Source: Triangularia verruculosa
Taxonomy: Eukaryota > Ascomycota > Sordariomycetes > Sordariales > Podosporaceae
NCBI GenBank assembly: GCA_033296885.1
Contig: MU863890.1
Location: 248,001 to 312,000, forward strand
Direction: 5' to 3'
Length of the DNA stretch: 64,000 bases
Translations under genes and position numbers: made by a program
The notes under the pieces: generated by a model
The model's database searches: none
The model's input: only the letters and a program-made list of their open reading frames with translations
What the model was told of the DNA's origin: nothing
Part shown: one piece after another, positions 10,870-22,160 of the stretch
Layout: each line of letters starts with the position of its first letter
How positions within the stretch are numbered: the first letter of the stretch is position 1

Positions 10870-12484
10870 ATGGACCACTATGCTATGCAGCCATCTGCGA
10901 AAAGGCAGCGTGCTGACACAGCTGATGAGGATGCTTTGCCAAACACCAACCAACATGCTGTAAGTGTCTCCATTATTTCACCTCATCTCAACATTCAGTC
11001 ACTAACAACAATCCACCAAGACGCCCCAATACTATCAGACATATCAGTATTCTCAAGCCCCTGCATACTCACAAACGCCTCAATATGCTCAAACGCAATA
11101 CTACCAACAGAGCTCCCAACACCTGACCAGACCTCAGTACCCGCAGTCAACTCAGTACCCCCAAGTGTCTCAGTACCAGACATCACAGTACGCTCAGTCT
11201 GCACAGTACCCTCAGTACATGCAGAGTCCACATGTCTCTCAGGCTCCCCAGACTTCCATGTACGCACAATATGGGCAACAGACGCAGGTTCAGCATGCAC
11301 AGCAGGTTCAACAGGCCCAGCAAGCTCAACAGCATGCTCAACAGCATGCTCAACGGGTTCAGCAGGCCCAGCAAGTCCAAGAAGCTCAACAACTTCAGCA
11401 GCTCCAGCGGCTCCAACAGGCACAACAAGCTCAACATGCTCAGCAGGTTCAGCAGGCACAACAGATGCAACAGGTACAGCGGGCTCAGCAAGCCCAACAG
11501 GCCCAACAGGCCCAGCAGGCCCAGCAGGCCCAGCAGGCCCAGCAGGCCCAGCAGACTCAGCAGACTCAGCAGACTCAGCGGGCTTCCCAAACACCACAAT
11601 ACCTGCAGCATTCACAGACTTCTAATTCTCCACGGGCCTCTGCGGCCCCAATTGAATCACGCACGGCTGTGACTCTTCAGTCGCTTCTCCAAGACAGGTC
11701 TTCCCAGACTCCTCAGGGTGCTTCAGGAGCACCTGGGAGTCGTTTGACTCTAGAGGATACCAGCTCTAGGTTTCCTGCCTACACGGACTCTGAGCTCGGC
11801 AAAATGGTCACACCGTTGGATCTAATTACGGCACAAAAGCTGCTCATTGCTGCGGCGAAACTGCACCCTGATATCGGTTGTCTGATTGCCCAGTATGGCA
11901 GGAGCAACGTTGCGCCCACACCCGCAGACACAGTCAAAGAACTGGTCAAACCGTCAACCGAACCCTATGAGCAAACCTACAATACTGAAGAGTACGACGG
12001 CAAAGATAATTACCAGCTCGAAGCCCAGGACAGCTCATCCCTGAATTTTGATGACGCCTCTGAAAAAGTCGACTACATCCTCAACGTCAAGTACGAGCGT
12101 TTGGATGCGCGCCAACAATATGACGCGTCTTGGGATGCCGCTGACAGCATAGACAAGATTGTCGAGAAGATACTCAAGCAGGTCAAGAAGAATCCTGATT
12201 ATGGCACAAAGCTCAGTGCTGTGACGAATGTCTGGAAGATCATATGGGACGTTCTCACTGCTCCGGGTGCGCTTGCCCATGAGATCAAGAAGGATGACCG
12301 TGATTGGGACACACAATTCGTCGAGCTTCACAAGATGCTGACCACGGACGATATTGCACGGCTCAGAGTGCAACAAGTTGATGGGAAAAGGTGGCCTGAG
12401 AAGGTGGAGGAGCTGGCGAGGGAGGCGGATTCTTATGGTATTTATGGAGAGATAAGAGAGGTTTTGCCTCTACTGCAGAGGTGA
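10870..12484 (+). CDS. Tandem family copy 1: long Gln-rich form, probably nuclear
   Basis: Model join(10870..10959, 11021..12484), 517 residues. The phase-0 intron is 61 nt (GTAAGT donor, CACTAAC branch, CCAAG acceptor). Exon 1 is 30 residues with a basic patch S-A-K-R-Q-R-A-D resembling a nuclear localisation signal. Exon 2 opens with a Tyr/Gln-rich stretch (Q-Y repeats), then a long A-Q-Q repeat tract, then the family domain. That domain contains L-I-A-A-A-K-L-H-P-D-I-G, then N-V-K-Y-E-R-L, then the signature Y-G-T-K-L-S-A, followed by W-K-I-I-W-D-V-L and E-I-K-K-D-D-R-D-W. It is nearest to copy 2 directly downstream. Apparently intact. The low-complexity half is absent from the other copies. 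Function unknown; a nuclear adaptor role is inferred only from the basic patch and possible Cut8 relation. Confidence 0.75.
11280..11580 (+). repeat. Coding tandem repeat encoding Ala-Gln-Gln runs
   Basis: A 9-nt unit of the type CAG-GCC-CAG is repeated with variation and becomes near-perfect around 11505-11555. It encodes runs of A-Q-Q and V-Q-Q within copy 1. Because the unit is a multiple of three, length change keeps frame. The other frames read as artefactual repeats (Gly-Pro-Ala on the minus strand). Confidence 0.9.
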
Positions 12485-12791
12485 GGGTAGAATATGGGCT
12501 GGCTTGTTCCTCACATATAGGTATAGATCAGGTAGGTATTTCCGCATGGCCGAGTCTTCGGTCACGATATTCGTGCCGCCATCCATATGATCTATCAATT
12601 CCACTATTTTCTTGCAATAATTATTAATTAAGCATGCCTGGTAATTAGAATCCCTGCAAGGCCCACTCAAGGGACTCGGGCAATTTTAGCAGCCGGGCAC
12701 TGCTTTAAAATCAATATCAAGACCAGATATCAAGCAGTCTCTCGCGCTCTCCTGTCAACATTTTTTGCACGTTGCTGACATTCAACTCACC

Positions 12792-13779
12792 ATGACACCC
12801 CAACCCTCATCCAAACGCCGACGGGCCGACTCAGATGGGTACAAGGCCCCTACACGCTTCCTTTCTAGACTAGTAAGATTCACACGTTACTTTCTGCTTC
12901 AAATTACTTCTCTCACTAACAACAAGTACTCAGAATCCTGACCCTTCTCATGAACCCCTCTTCTCCCAAGAACAGTCATCTCAAGATGAACAAGGGCACC
13001 GGAATACCACATCCCCTCAGTCATCACCCACTAAGCCCCCAGTTAACCCTGCCTATACTGACGCTTAACTCTAAAAAATGATCTCCATACTCTTATCTAA
13101 CGGCAGGGTGCTAATGCTCCTTTTTATGGCCGCCCGAAACAGCCCCATGATTACCCACTATATTTCAGAATTCCACGAGGAAGAGCTTATTTGGCGAGCC
13201 TTCCTAGCTAAACGGGGTTATGATGAAGACGGTAAGGATATAGAAGTAGATGGCGCTAAAAAGGAAGAAAAAGAAGACGACCCAGAACGCCCCATCATCT
13301 CCTTCGCGCACCTCTCCTACCATGTGGGTTACATCCTCTCTGTCAAATACTCGCACCTCTCCGACTCCGAACAACTCGAGGTGTCCAGCTCGGTACAGGC
13401 CGAGATCGGGCGCTACATCGAGAACATCATGGAGCAAGTGCACGAGAACTCTGCCTACGAAACAAAACTCAGTGCTTCGACCAATATACAATATATTATC
13501 CGTCCCGTTTGTGCTGGGAAGAATGTGTTGGCGAGGGAGATTAGGAAAAATACGGGGAAGAGCTCGGAGTGGGATAAGAATTTCTGTGAGGTGCTCAAGA
13601 TGATGACGGAGAAGGATCAGGAGCGGTTATTTGAGGATGATGGCGAGATAAGGGAGTGGTTGATGCAGTTTTGGAATTTGTTGAAGTATGTCAGAGAGTT
13701 TGATGTTTTTGAGGAGTTGGAGTGTTTGTGGGGTTTGCTTGGTATAGATGAGGGTGACTGGTTTCCGGACCTTTCGTGA
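12792..13779 (+). pseudogene. Tandem family copy 2, interrupted by two in-frame stops
   Basis: Exon 1 is 12792..12872 (27 residues, with S-S-K-R-R-R-A-D basic patch) and the intron is 12873..12933 (GTAAGA donor, CACTAAC branch, CTCAG acceptor). Exon 2 runs in frame from 12934 until TAA at 13066-13068 and TAA at 13072-13074, then continues in the same frame to 13779. Copy 1 at the same place reads Y-T-D-S-E-L-G-K-M; here it is Y-T-D-A-stop-L-stop-K-M, so the frame is conserved and only the codons are broken. Downstream the domain is intact, with signature Y-E-T-K-L-S-A and E-I-R-K-N-T. Either it is a pseudogene, or translation restarts at the ATG at 13078, giving 233 residues without the basic patch. 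Both stops could arise from CAA by C-to-T change. Confidence 0.65.
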
Positions 13780-14251
13780 GAAAAATAAGCGTAATGTTGG
13801 CGTGGTGGAGATGGGGTTTTTGGCAGCAGATGCTAGAAAGGACTTGGATTTGTGTTTTTTGTTGATGGAAGCAACCAGACTTCATTTTGGTTGGTGGAAG
13901 GGGCTAAAACTCGGTCCCATCGCTGAAATGCGCCTCCTGATTTCTGGCCCCATCTCCGCCACTCGGCCGGATTCTTTTTCGATATCAGATCTTGGTTGTA
14001 CCAAAGAATGAGAAGACCGGACTTGTTCAACGGAAGCAGAAGCCAGTCCACCTGACCATCTTCCCCATACTTCCCCATACCTTTTGACGCCAATGACGAT
14101 TACTAGAGAACTTAATTCTTCATGGAACCGATCACGCCACCCACACGAGCAGAGGATAAATGAGCAGTGTTTCCCTGGGCGAATGAACCCTTCCTGTTGT
14201 GTCCTGCTTTCCCTTTCTCCCCAAACCCATTCTCGCCTACCTCAACGAACC

Positions 14252-15384
14252 ATGGTTTCCTCGAGTCGACCGCCCCCGATGACATTTACCGTCCCGGGTA
14301 ATGCCTCTCCGGCGCCCTCCCCGTCCAACCGTGCCACCTGACTAGTAAGTGTTCGCTCCATACCTTACCTGTACTCACACGTGCCGCCTCGGCTTCAACT
14401 CTGTGCTTGTTCTGACGTTTTCACCAGGGTTCGTCGTCTATTGCTGCGCCTACGACTGCAACCGGCGCTGGCACCACATCAGCAGCTTCCGCCCAGCTTA
14501 CTCAAGATGAGGAGGTCGAAGCCACGATCGAAGCAATCGATGCAACGTACTACACCGTTTGGGCGATTCTGAACGAGAGAAACAACCAGACTAGCAGCGT
14601 CGACGACATTCAAGGGCTTATCGATGGAATCGAGGCAAAAGTTACTGGGTCACACGAACCCTCCGAGATCAAGCAGAGCGCGGCGATTACCTTGGCGAGG
14701 ATCTTGAACGTGATTGCCGGGTCACCTTCAAATATGGCTAAGGAGGTCCGGAAATCTGCCATTGCAGAGGAATGGGATCGGGCGATCGTTAAAGTCCTAC
14801 AGCGCTTCAGGAAAGATGAGCTGGATGGTTTGCAAGCTAAATTGGAGTGGAAGGACCGGGTAAACGCATTTAACTACTGTTACGGAGAGAACAAGAACCG
14901 GAGGTTTGCTGCATTCAAATTTGCAATTGACGCCATTCAAAATGGAAAGTCTGGGAAGGACCTGAAGCAGCCTACCAAGGGGTCGACTGCGCAAAGCGGT
15001 GGACAGACGGGACAACAGGGCGGGGAGGCAGCATTGGCGAGTGGTGGGGAGCCGGAAGCTTCGCCTGGTGATGGACAAGGAGGGTCATCCAGCGATACTC
15101 GGTACGATGAAGAACAAGATACCGATATGGAGTGTGGTTCAGATATGGGGGATAACGAGGAGAGCGATGGGGATGCTGATGGGGATGGAGCTGCTTATAA
15201 GAACGGAGATGCCAGGGGGAAGCGCCCCAGAACGCAGGGAAGCCCCAATAGGGTTTGCAAACCGGTACATGGAAAACACAACCGAGCGAAGGTCAAGGGT
15301 TCCAATACACGGCGGCGTCTCAATTTCCCAGAACGGTCGCTTCTAATCGGAGGCGAGTTTAATTTCTATTTTTTTAACTTGTGA
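14252..15384 (+). pseudogene. Tandem family copy 3, with a stop in the last codons of exon 1
   Basis: Exon 1 14252..14344 ends A-T-stop-L before a GTAAGT donor. Copy 2 has S-R-L at the same place, so the TGA at 14339-14341 replaces an Arg-type codon. The intron is 14345..14427 with a CACCAG acceptor, and exon 2 runs 14428..15384 in phase 0 (318 residues). Exon 2 has a Ser/Thr/Ala-rich start, a domain with I-K-Q-S-A-A in the signature position and A-K-E-V-R-K-S, then a long acidic Gly/Asp-rich tail. The tail ends with basic clusters (G-K-R-P-R-T and N-T-R-R-R-L). No alternative donor or start in another frame rescues exon 1. A start inside exon 2 is possible, so it may be partly functional. 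Confidence 0.5.
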
Positions 15385-16072
15385 AGAAGGAGCGGAAGAC
15401 TTTGCACTGGGCTGTGGGCATTGGTGGGACTCGTCTTTCGGTGTTGCTTCTGTTCTTCCCTTCTCTGTCTTCATTCATATGGGTATATAGAGCAGGCTTG
15501 AGTCTTCTAGGAAGCAGTTACCGACAATCCAACCAGGTGTTTACAGAACCTTAACCCCCTGCCCTTCACCATGAGTATTTGACAAAACGTTTGATTAGAT
15601 CGAGATCGGGAATTCTGGGAGTTCTTCATAAATGTGAAGAGAAAAGACCACAAGCTTCTGCCACCGGCTCGGCAAAACCCAAAAGTTTAATGCTCCCGCT
15701 CCACGGACACCGAACCGGTCGCTATATATCCCCTCTGACACTTTCTTGTCAGTCAACTCCATCCCCTGCAGTCTACGGGCTGTCTCTTATTGTGTATCGC
15801 TCCCCCATAATATCATGGGGACACCCAGAACTCCGGTGGAGAAGCCGCGCTCCAACAGCAATCCGTAAAGGTGTGGGGGATGGTGTGCTCTTGCCTTTGG
15901 TGAAGAAGGGAGAAAGGCAGTAGCAATGCTCATGGAAAGGCGGGTAGCAGCATAGATGGCCCCTGTTTGGACGTATTGCTCCTGCCTTTACCCATCCAGT
16001 CCCGCAAGATAGCTGCCTGAACCCCACAATGACTGTTTGCTGCCTCTGTCTTGCTTAATGGGGAAGGAGAAC
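15385..16072. other. Intergenic, no gene seen
   Basis: About 690 nt downstream of copy 3. Short frames only, none with the family signature or splice logic. Confidence 0.45.
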
Positions 16073-16169
16073 CTCCTCTCTCTCTCTCTCCGCCTCTCTC
16101 TCTCTCCGCCTCTCTCTCTCTCCGCCTCTCTCTCTCTCCGCCTCTCTCTCTCCCCGTCTCTCTCTCTCC

Positions 16170-16215
<46 letters not shown>
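16073..16215 (+). repeat. Polypyrimidine (CT)n tract with CCGCC punctuation
   Basis: Runs of CT interrupted at regular intervals by CCGCC or CCCCGTC, then an uninterrupted CT run from about 16173. It lies 80-220 nt upstream of the start of copy 4, so it is probably promoter or 5' UTR sequence. Fungal promoters and leaders often carry CT tracts; this one is unusually long. Confidence 0.9.
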
Positions 16216-16218
<3 letters not shown>

Positions 16219-16294
16219 CTCCGTGCCTCTCTCTGCTCTGTCTTTCCACCTTTCGTGTCCCTCCCTTGCAACACCAAGTACCATCACCACCAGG

Positions 16295-18177
16295 ATGCCT
16301 TCATCAAAAGCAGCCAAAAAGAAACAGCGCCAGAAGAAGGCCGCTGAGAAGAACATGGTCGTGAGTCTTACCCGCTGTCTGCCAGGCCTCGATCCCAACT
16401 GGATGCTGACACTGCACCAGATCCCCGACATGACCAAGGAGGAGATCACCTCCATGGTCTCCAAACTCGAGTCCAAACACTACGAGCAAGTCATTGTCGA
16501 TGCTGCTCGGAAGTTTGACGACGTTGGCGACATGGTCATCGCCCAACACCAGTCACTTCTCAAGATCCGAGCCCATGAGGAGACCCTGGTCCTCGTCTTT
16601 GCCAAAATGGCGAAAGCTATCGGCAGGTCCCTCAGCGCCAAATACTGGGAACTTGTACACTCTACCGCAGCCGAGGCTCGCTCTGCTCAGGTGCAGAAGT
16701 ACGCCAAGGGCCTCGCCAACGACATCGATGCCACTCTCACCTACCTGACCGCCGACATTACGCCGGACTCACTCTACGGTACCAAGTTTGCTGCCTTGAA
16801 TGGTATCCGGAGCGTGTTGGAGAGCATTCTCCTCAGTCCCAAGCCTCTCTTGAACGCCCTGTCTCGACAGCCGGCTTTTAAGGGGTGGGACGTCAAGTTG
16901 ATGGTGGTGATGAAACACTTCGGCGTCAACGACATGTGCAAGCTGAAGTGTGGCCAATACAAATGTGGCGAGGAGGAGACCCCGACTCAGTGGATGAAGG
17001 ACATGAAGCGGTTGTGTCTTCTCCATGAGGCCGCGGAAAAGAAGGTGTTTAGCCACTGGCTCGACGATGCCTTCAATTTCAGGTACAGCAGGGTGCAGGA
17101 AGCCAAACTCCCGACCGTGAGTACTGCCTTTCTGCTACTTTCTCGCACATCCCACAAGGCCACTACTAACATTTTCTGCAGCCTGGACCCTCTCAAAGTC
17201 AGACTTCATCCTCGCAGACTGGGACTTCATCGTCGCTAAACTCTTCAGCTGAGCTCAGCCAGGCACTACCTTCTGAGACAGACTGCTCTTCGGAAGAACC
17301 CAAGACAGAGGCCCCTCGGCCAAAGCTGAATAGGGAGGAGATCCAGAACATGGTATCACTCCTTTTTCCTTCGGTGCTCAAGGATATCATGATCTCTACA
17401 CTCATCGCCCACTCTTCAGTTATTCCTACCATGAAGATCGCTCACGACGCCAAAGCTGCTTCTGAGGCATTGGTCACCAATGAGTGGGACCAAATGGTCA
17501 AGAATATTCAGAAAGAGCTCAACGTCCGCTACCGTGTTCGCAAAACCAACCGAAGATTTAGTCTCAAAGGCTATGCCGACTACGCTGCCACCATCCTTGA
17601 AGATACCATGCGCGACATTTACAGGAAGTTCGCGAGTCTCCATGCACCTTTGGTTAGCACCAAAATCGCCGCTCTGGAGAGTTGTCGCAAGATCATTGAG
17701 AACCTTCTTACTTGCCCTGACGATTTACGAGATGAGATATGCTGGCATGCCGGCCACGACAAGACCAATGTATGGGGCTACAACATGGTGGCAATCATGC
17801 GTCTCTTCGACGATGAGGAGATTTACAAGTTGGTCAAGGGCGAAACCGTCGAGCCCAACGAGTTCTGGTCAAAGCGCGGGTTGCCAGCTCTAATCGAGCT
17901 CGCGAACAAGGTGGTAGGACCCTCTTGCCACCCCAACAGAAAGGAATTCTTCCGCGAGGGTTTTTGGGAGGTTTCGGCTCTCATACATCGGGCATTTCTC
18001 AAGTATGGAGACCCGACTGACTTGCGGGATGATAGAATCCTCGGTAAGATCAGTTGTACTTGTGGTTTCTGTGACGATGACGATGATGAGGACTATTGTT
18101 CCTGCGATAGCCTCGATGGTTTTGATGAGGATGAGGGTGCACTCTTTCATGGGACACTTTTTGGTTTCTTGAGATGA
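16295..18177 (+). CDS. Tandem family copy 4: two family domains in one protein
   Basis: Model join(16295..16360, 16421..17116, 17182..18177), 585 residues. Intron 1 (60 nt, GTGAGT donor, GCTGAC branch, CACCAG acceptor) has no stop and is a multiple of three, so retention would add 20 residues. Intron 2 (65 nt) ends with CTAAC and TGCAG. Exon 1 encodes a Lys/Arg-rich peptide (A-K-K-K-Q-R-Q-K-K). Domain 1 starts E-E-I-T-S-M-V-S-K-L and has signature Y-G-T-K-F-A-A. After a Ser/Thr-rich linker, domain 2 starts E-E-I-Q-N-M-V-S-L-L and has V-S-T-K-I-A-A. The parallel starts show the second half is a repeat of the first. The C-terminus is acidic and Cys-containing (C-T-C-G-F-C-D-D). Intact; function unknown. 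Confidence 0.75.
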
Positions 18178-20049
18178 GAGATGAGATTTGTGGGAAATTT
18201 TGACAGAATTATGGAGGAGTTTATGGTCGATCAACTGGGCAGAATATAGGGGTTGTCATGTAGAGTAACCTCATAGGTCATCGTATGGACCGAATACACC
18301 ATCGGATATTTATGGCTGTCCTCCTCCAGTCTGCTTTCTTCCTCCACTTGTTGAACGTTGGATGCGGTGGCAAATTAGCAGTCGTTCAAGAGGGATCTTC
18401 CTTCTTTAGCTATTTTCGGGTAGCAGACAGTTTCCAGTCACTATTTCATGGTTCCTTACCTTCTGCATCGCCATTAACATTGGCATTATCACCACCTTCT
18501 TTGTCCGCAGCCGACTTCTCTCCAGATACGTCACACTCAAGAGCACCCCCGTTGTTCATTTATTCCTTCTTTTCTTCATTATCGTTGGAACATAGCCCCA
18601 CATAATCTATACATCCCCTTCCTCTCCTTGTTTGCAAGGATATGAGGGTCAAAACCTTTGGAAAGTGTTGAAGACTGGAGAGGGTACTCTGTGGTTTCTG
18701 AAGAGGTGAGGGGGGTGAATGGGGAGGTGCCTGGATGAGAAGGAGTTGATCCAGAGGTATAAGATTCAACCTGAACAGACTTACGTGTAGCTGGGATGAA
18801 GAAGTTTGTATCTGCCAACGATGATTCTAATTCTGACAGCACGCACACGACGGGTCAGGATTGTTGTTTGGCTTGATTTGTGAAAAGAAAAGGAAGATGG
18901 TATGTTGTGTGACCTGTGATAGGTAATTTGCAAGGAAGATATCTACTGTAGTATGAGCGCTGCTTTGTTTCTGAGGTTCATCCCAGCAACAAGTGAACGA
19001 TAAACAGAAGCAGTAGATGTATAATGAAGTTAGCCTACCACCTCTCTTATCGCTTTACACCCCGTCCTCTCATTAGGGCGCCCATCCTATTGATGCTGCA
19101 ATTCTTCCTCTCTTGCGTAGGTTCTAACTGCTGAATTGTCCTCGCAGCGCCGGCTGAAAGGGTATTTCTAGCTGTTACTAGCAATAGTAGTCACACGGTG
19201 ACTATGACCACACACATCATGTCATATAGCCACAGTCCCATCATTAAAGTGCCCATCTCACCGGCCCTCTTGTGCACAATGTTGTTTACCGACATCAGCG
19301 CCTACAAATAGGCTTTGTAAGTAGCGCTCGGATTAAGACAAAGAAAATTACAATATGCATATTTCGCAACAATAAACGGACAGTGTCCGGCATTTTAGTT
19401 TGTTGACCTGTCGAAAGTTTGAATCAGGGGCGTTGCTGTGGAGACGAAAAGGGGGTTCAAAACAAATGTCTCCTATCCTTATCGCTTATCAGACGCTATC
19501 CATCCACAACCGCCCAAAGAAGGCACGATAGTAGGATTAATGCTTCCTCTTCCTTCCACATTGTTGTTTTGGTTAGGCTACTATTTACACGTCATTCTTT
19601 CCAGTTGAATGCGAAGGAACGATGAAAAGTTCGCACAGTGACTAGTAGGTACCTTCCTTAAGTCCCTATTCAAGAGCCATTCAACGAACTCAGGCTACGT
19701 CACCGGAGGAACAGAAAGAGGCCCTTAGCATCTTGAAGAAGATCTTGCAAAGATAACAATGACTTGAGTAGATCCACGTGATGCCCTCAAGCTGCGAAAT
19801 GGAAGGAACGTTCAGCAACAACGCGCTAGATATTGTGATACCTGGTCAATAGCAAAAACACTCGGACCACGCGAACAAGCCTAATGTTCTCTATATATTC
19901 AGGTCTTTCTGCCTTTTTCCTCTTCTTTTCTTTTTCCCCGCGAATCCTCACGTTGGCAGTCGTTTTGGTTGTTTTCTCTCCCAACCTCTTCTCTTCCAAC
20001 CACCCGACCAACTTCTCTTCTTCCCACCAGCAAATCGAGCTTCGAGAAG
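18178..20049. other. 1.9 kb spacer, possible relics
   Basis: No complete gene. On the minus strand at 18460..18559 there is an isolated ATG-initiated, acidic 33-codon frame (M-N-N-G-G-A-L-E) ending at a GTAAGG donor. It looks like a family-type first exon, but no second exon follows. A minus-strand frame at 18579-18848 is Ser/Thr-rich and unsupported. The rest (about 18900-19900) is full of stops in all frames. Confidence 0.4.
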
Positions 20050-20780
20050 ATGTCCCAATCCGAGATGGATCTCTCCAAATTTGCCTACGGCAGCCACGTA
20101 AGTATTACCTTATCAACATCAATGTTGTACATGCTCAACTAACAAAACATCATCAGGACCACATCACCCTCCTGGAGCGGCACCACCACTCCAAACCCCG
20201 CTTCCCCCCCTCCGTCTCGGACCTCCGCTCCTTCGACCAGGAGTGGAACCGCCTTGCCAGCCTCTTCGAGGCCTACACTCGCCTTGCCCCGGCCGACAAG
20301 GCCGAACACTTTGCGGCGCTGACCCGCCAAGCAAACGGCTCCCTCGTGAGGATCACCAAGATGGTCTTTGCGGGGGAGTCGTCCCTGTACACCAAGTTTG
20401 CCGCTCTCGAGAGCATGAGGAAGATTCTCCACGCGCTCGCGAGCGCGTTTTTGTGGTGCCGGGCGGGTGCGAACCCCGCGGCCAGCATCATGTCGCAGCA
20501 CATGAGTGCTTGTCTCGGCTCGGCCGAGATGAACAAGGTTTTTGCCACGCTCGCGACGTGGCAGATGGACGAGATGATCTTCCAGGACAATGGCGCGTGG
20601 CTGGAGGACTTGGGAGTTTTGGCGGAGATTCCGGAGGTGGGGATTGTTTGGGGGGAGGTTAAAAGGATTTGGCAGGTCTTGTGTGCGAGGAAGGGGGTTG
20701 TTTTGCAGGAGAAGGAGGCTGAGCAGGCGAGGGAGAGGGAGTTGATGAAGATTAAGGGGGTGAGGGGTCGTCCTTGGTGA
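20050..20780 (+). CDS. Tandem family copy 5
   Basis: Model join(20050..20097, 20157..20780), 223 residues. The phase-0 intron is 59 nt (GTAAGT donor, CAACTAAC branch, ATCAG acceptor). Exon 1 is only 16 residues (M-S-Q-S-E-M-D). The domain has F-D-Q-E-W-N-R near residue 42, Y-T-K-F-A-A-L-E-S-M-R-K-I-L as the signature block, then M-D-E-M-I-F-Q-D-N-G-A-W and a basic C-terminus. The D-N-G-A-W-x-E-(D/E) block is shared with copy 6, marking these two as close relatives. GC-rich exon 2 with no interruption. Convergent with copy 6 (stop codons 280 nt apart). Confidence 0.72.
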
Positions 20781-21061
20781 AGAGGAGGGGGGAGGATGGG
20801 CTGGCTGGGGAGTATCTTTGGTCGAGAGTATCTTTGGCTGGGCAATATCTTTGGCTGGGGACAGGTTTCTGGGACTTATTCAGCATACATAAGAGTTGCA
20901 GTTGACGCATAAAAAGTATGCAAAGACACCATTTTTGCGCTTTCAACATCCATCAAATTTTCGATTATGCCTTTTCGACATGTGACTATCAAATCCTGCT
21001 CATAGTTCCAGAATGAATAAGCTTTTGCATGAAGTGCGCTACTCAGATCGAGATGCTGCCA

Positions 21062-21811
21062 TCACTTGGATTCCTCAGGTCCCTTGCGCCCCATCCTGAA
21101 ATACTCAATACTTGGTGCCCCCTCTGCCTGAAGCTTTTGAAGGAGCTTAGCCTCGCGGGACACTTTGACACAATATTGCCTTCGAGCAGCAATATACTCC
21201 CAGGTTCTGTCCACCTGACAAAAGGAACCATGCTCCACGCGAAAAGCCCAAAACTCCTCGATCCAGGCGCCGCCATTTTCGTACATGAGACGTTTTATGT
21301 CGTGATCCTGGAAGTGGAGCATCACATATTCCATGACAACGGGCGCGCGATGTTCAATTTGCTCCGCTAAAGACCCCAGAGTGCTCACTATACAGCGGAG
21401 AATCTTGCGGACCGTGTCAATGGCGGCAAAACGAAGTTCGTAGGATGGTGACAGGGCATCAGGGTGACATCGAAGCTTTGCGAGAATTTCCTTGAGGGCA
21501 CGGTTGACCCCCTCTACGACGAGACTCCGTGATTCTGAGCGCTCTTTCAGGGAGCTGGAGACGTAGCCTCGGAGGAGGGTCCTGGTGGTAAACCACTCGG
21601 TGTTGAAGCAGTCGAGGTCTTCGGCTTTGTGAGGGTCGTGTCGGAGGTGCTTGGTGAAGTCTGGTTCGAGATCGTCCTTGAGGATGGTTAGTGTCGGTGG
21701 GGTGGGGTGAGAAGGGTCAGGTTGGGTAAGCTGACTTACATCATCTGGGGACTCTGGAAGGAGTGTTTCCTCAGCGGTGTTGCTGGTGCTTTCCTTGGGG
21801 TTGGGTCTCAT
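21062..21811 (-). CDS. Tandem family copy 6, the only one on the minus strand
   Basis: Model complement(join(21062..21676, 21740..21811)), 228 residues. The 63 nt intron (GTAAGT donor, CACTAAC branch, CTCAAG acceptor) lacks stops and is divisible by three, so it can be read through. Exon 1 is 24 acidic residues. The domain has F-N-T-E-W-F-T-T, then Y-E-L-R-F-A-A-I-D-T-V-R-K-I-L (signature with Lys to Arg change), then Y-E-N-G-G-A-W-I-E-E and a C-terminal basic helix (R-E-A-K-L-L-Q-K-L). Closest to copy 5, to which it is inverted. Probably intact. Function unknown. Confidence 0.72.
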   Translation of the reverse strand: MRPNPKESTSNTAEETLLPESPDDVSQLTQPDPSHPTPPTLTILKDDLEPDFTKHLRHDPHKAEDLDCFNTEWFTTRTLLRGYVSSSLKERSESRSLVVEGVNRALKEILAKLRCHPDALSPSYELRFAAIDTVRKILRCIVSTLGSLAEQIEHRAPVVMEYVMLHFQDHDIKRLMYENGGAWIEEFWAFRVEHGSFCQVDRTWEYIAARRQYCVKVSREAKLLQKLQAEGAPSIEYFRMGRKGPEESK

Positions 21812-22160
21812 TGTTGCGGTTTGTGGGTGGTGGTGTGGAGGTGGGAAGTTGGGAGAGGAGGAGGGGTGATATGGAGTTATGGGCCTGAGTTGTGATACCT
21901 GGGTAGATATGCGTGCCTTGTCATGCACCAAGTAAAAATATGTGTGCACATGTTGATATGCGTAGGTACTTGGAAGGAGCGACTCGCGAAGCCCTACATG
22001 GGTTTGATTCCCCGCTTTTGTGACGAGGAAAGGACGACGCAGTAGCCTACGGGGTGTCTAGGTGTCAGTTTGGGCCCTGTCTCGGTTGTCTCCCAACTCC
22101 ATCTCTTCTTTCTTCCTTCACCAACACGTCAAAATCAGCTAGTTCATCTTATTCGGAGAC

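Noticed and set aside
11280..11580. Short regularly spaced direct repeats as a possible CRISPR array
   Set aside because: Units are 9 nt and contiguous, with no unique spacers, and lie in a coding exon of a eukaryote.
10995..11615. Minus-strand open frame of about 206 codons rich in Gly, Pro, Ala, Glu and Val
   Set aside because: It is the mirror of the CAG-rich repeat of copy 1. The same tract opens several frames on both strands; only the plus frame continues into a non-repetitive domain and has a proper first exon.
12999..13142. An intron (GTTAAC donor to GGCAG acceptor) that would remove the two stops of copy 2
   Set aside because: The join changes phase and puts the conserved downstream domain out of frame; the donor is also poor.
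18460..18848. Minus-strand exon-like frames in the spacer between copies 4 and 5
   Set aside because: An ATG-started acidic block ends at a donor-like site, but no downstream exon carries the family signature; left as a note in the spacer entry rather than called a gene.
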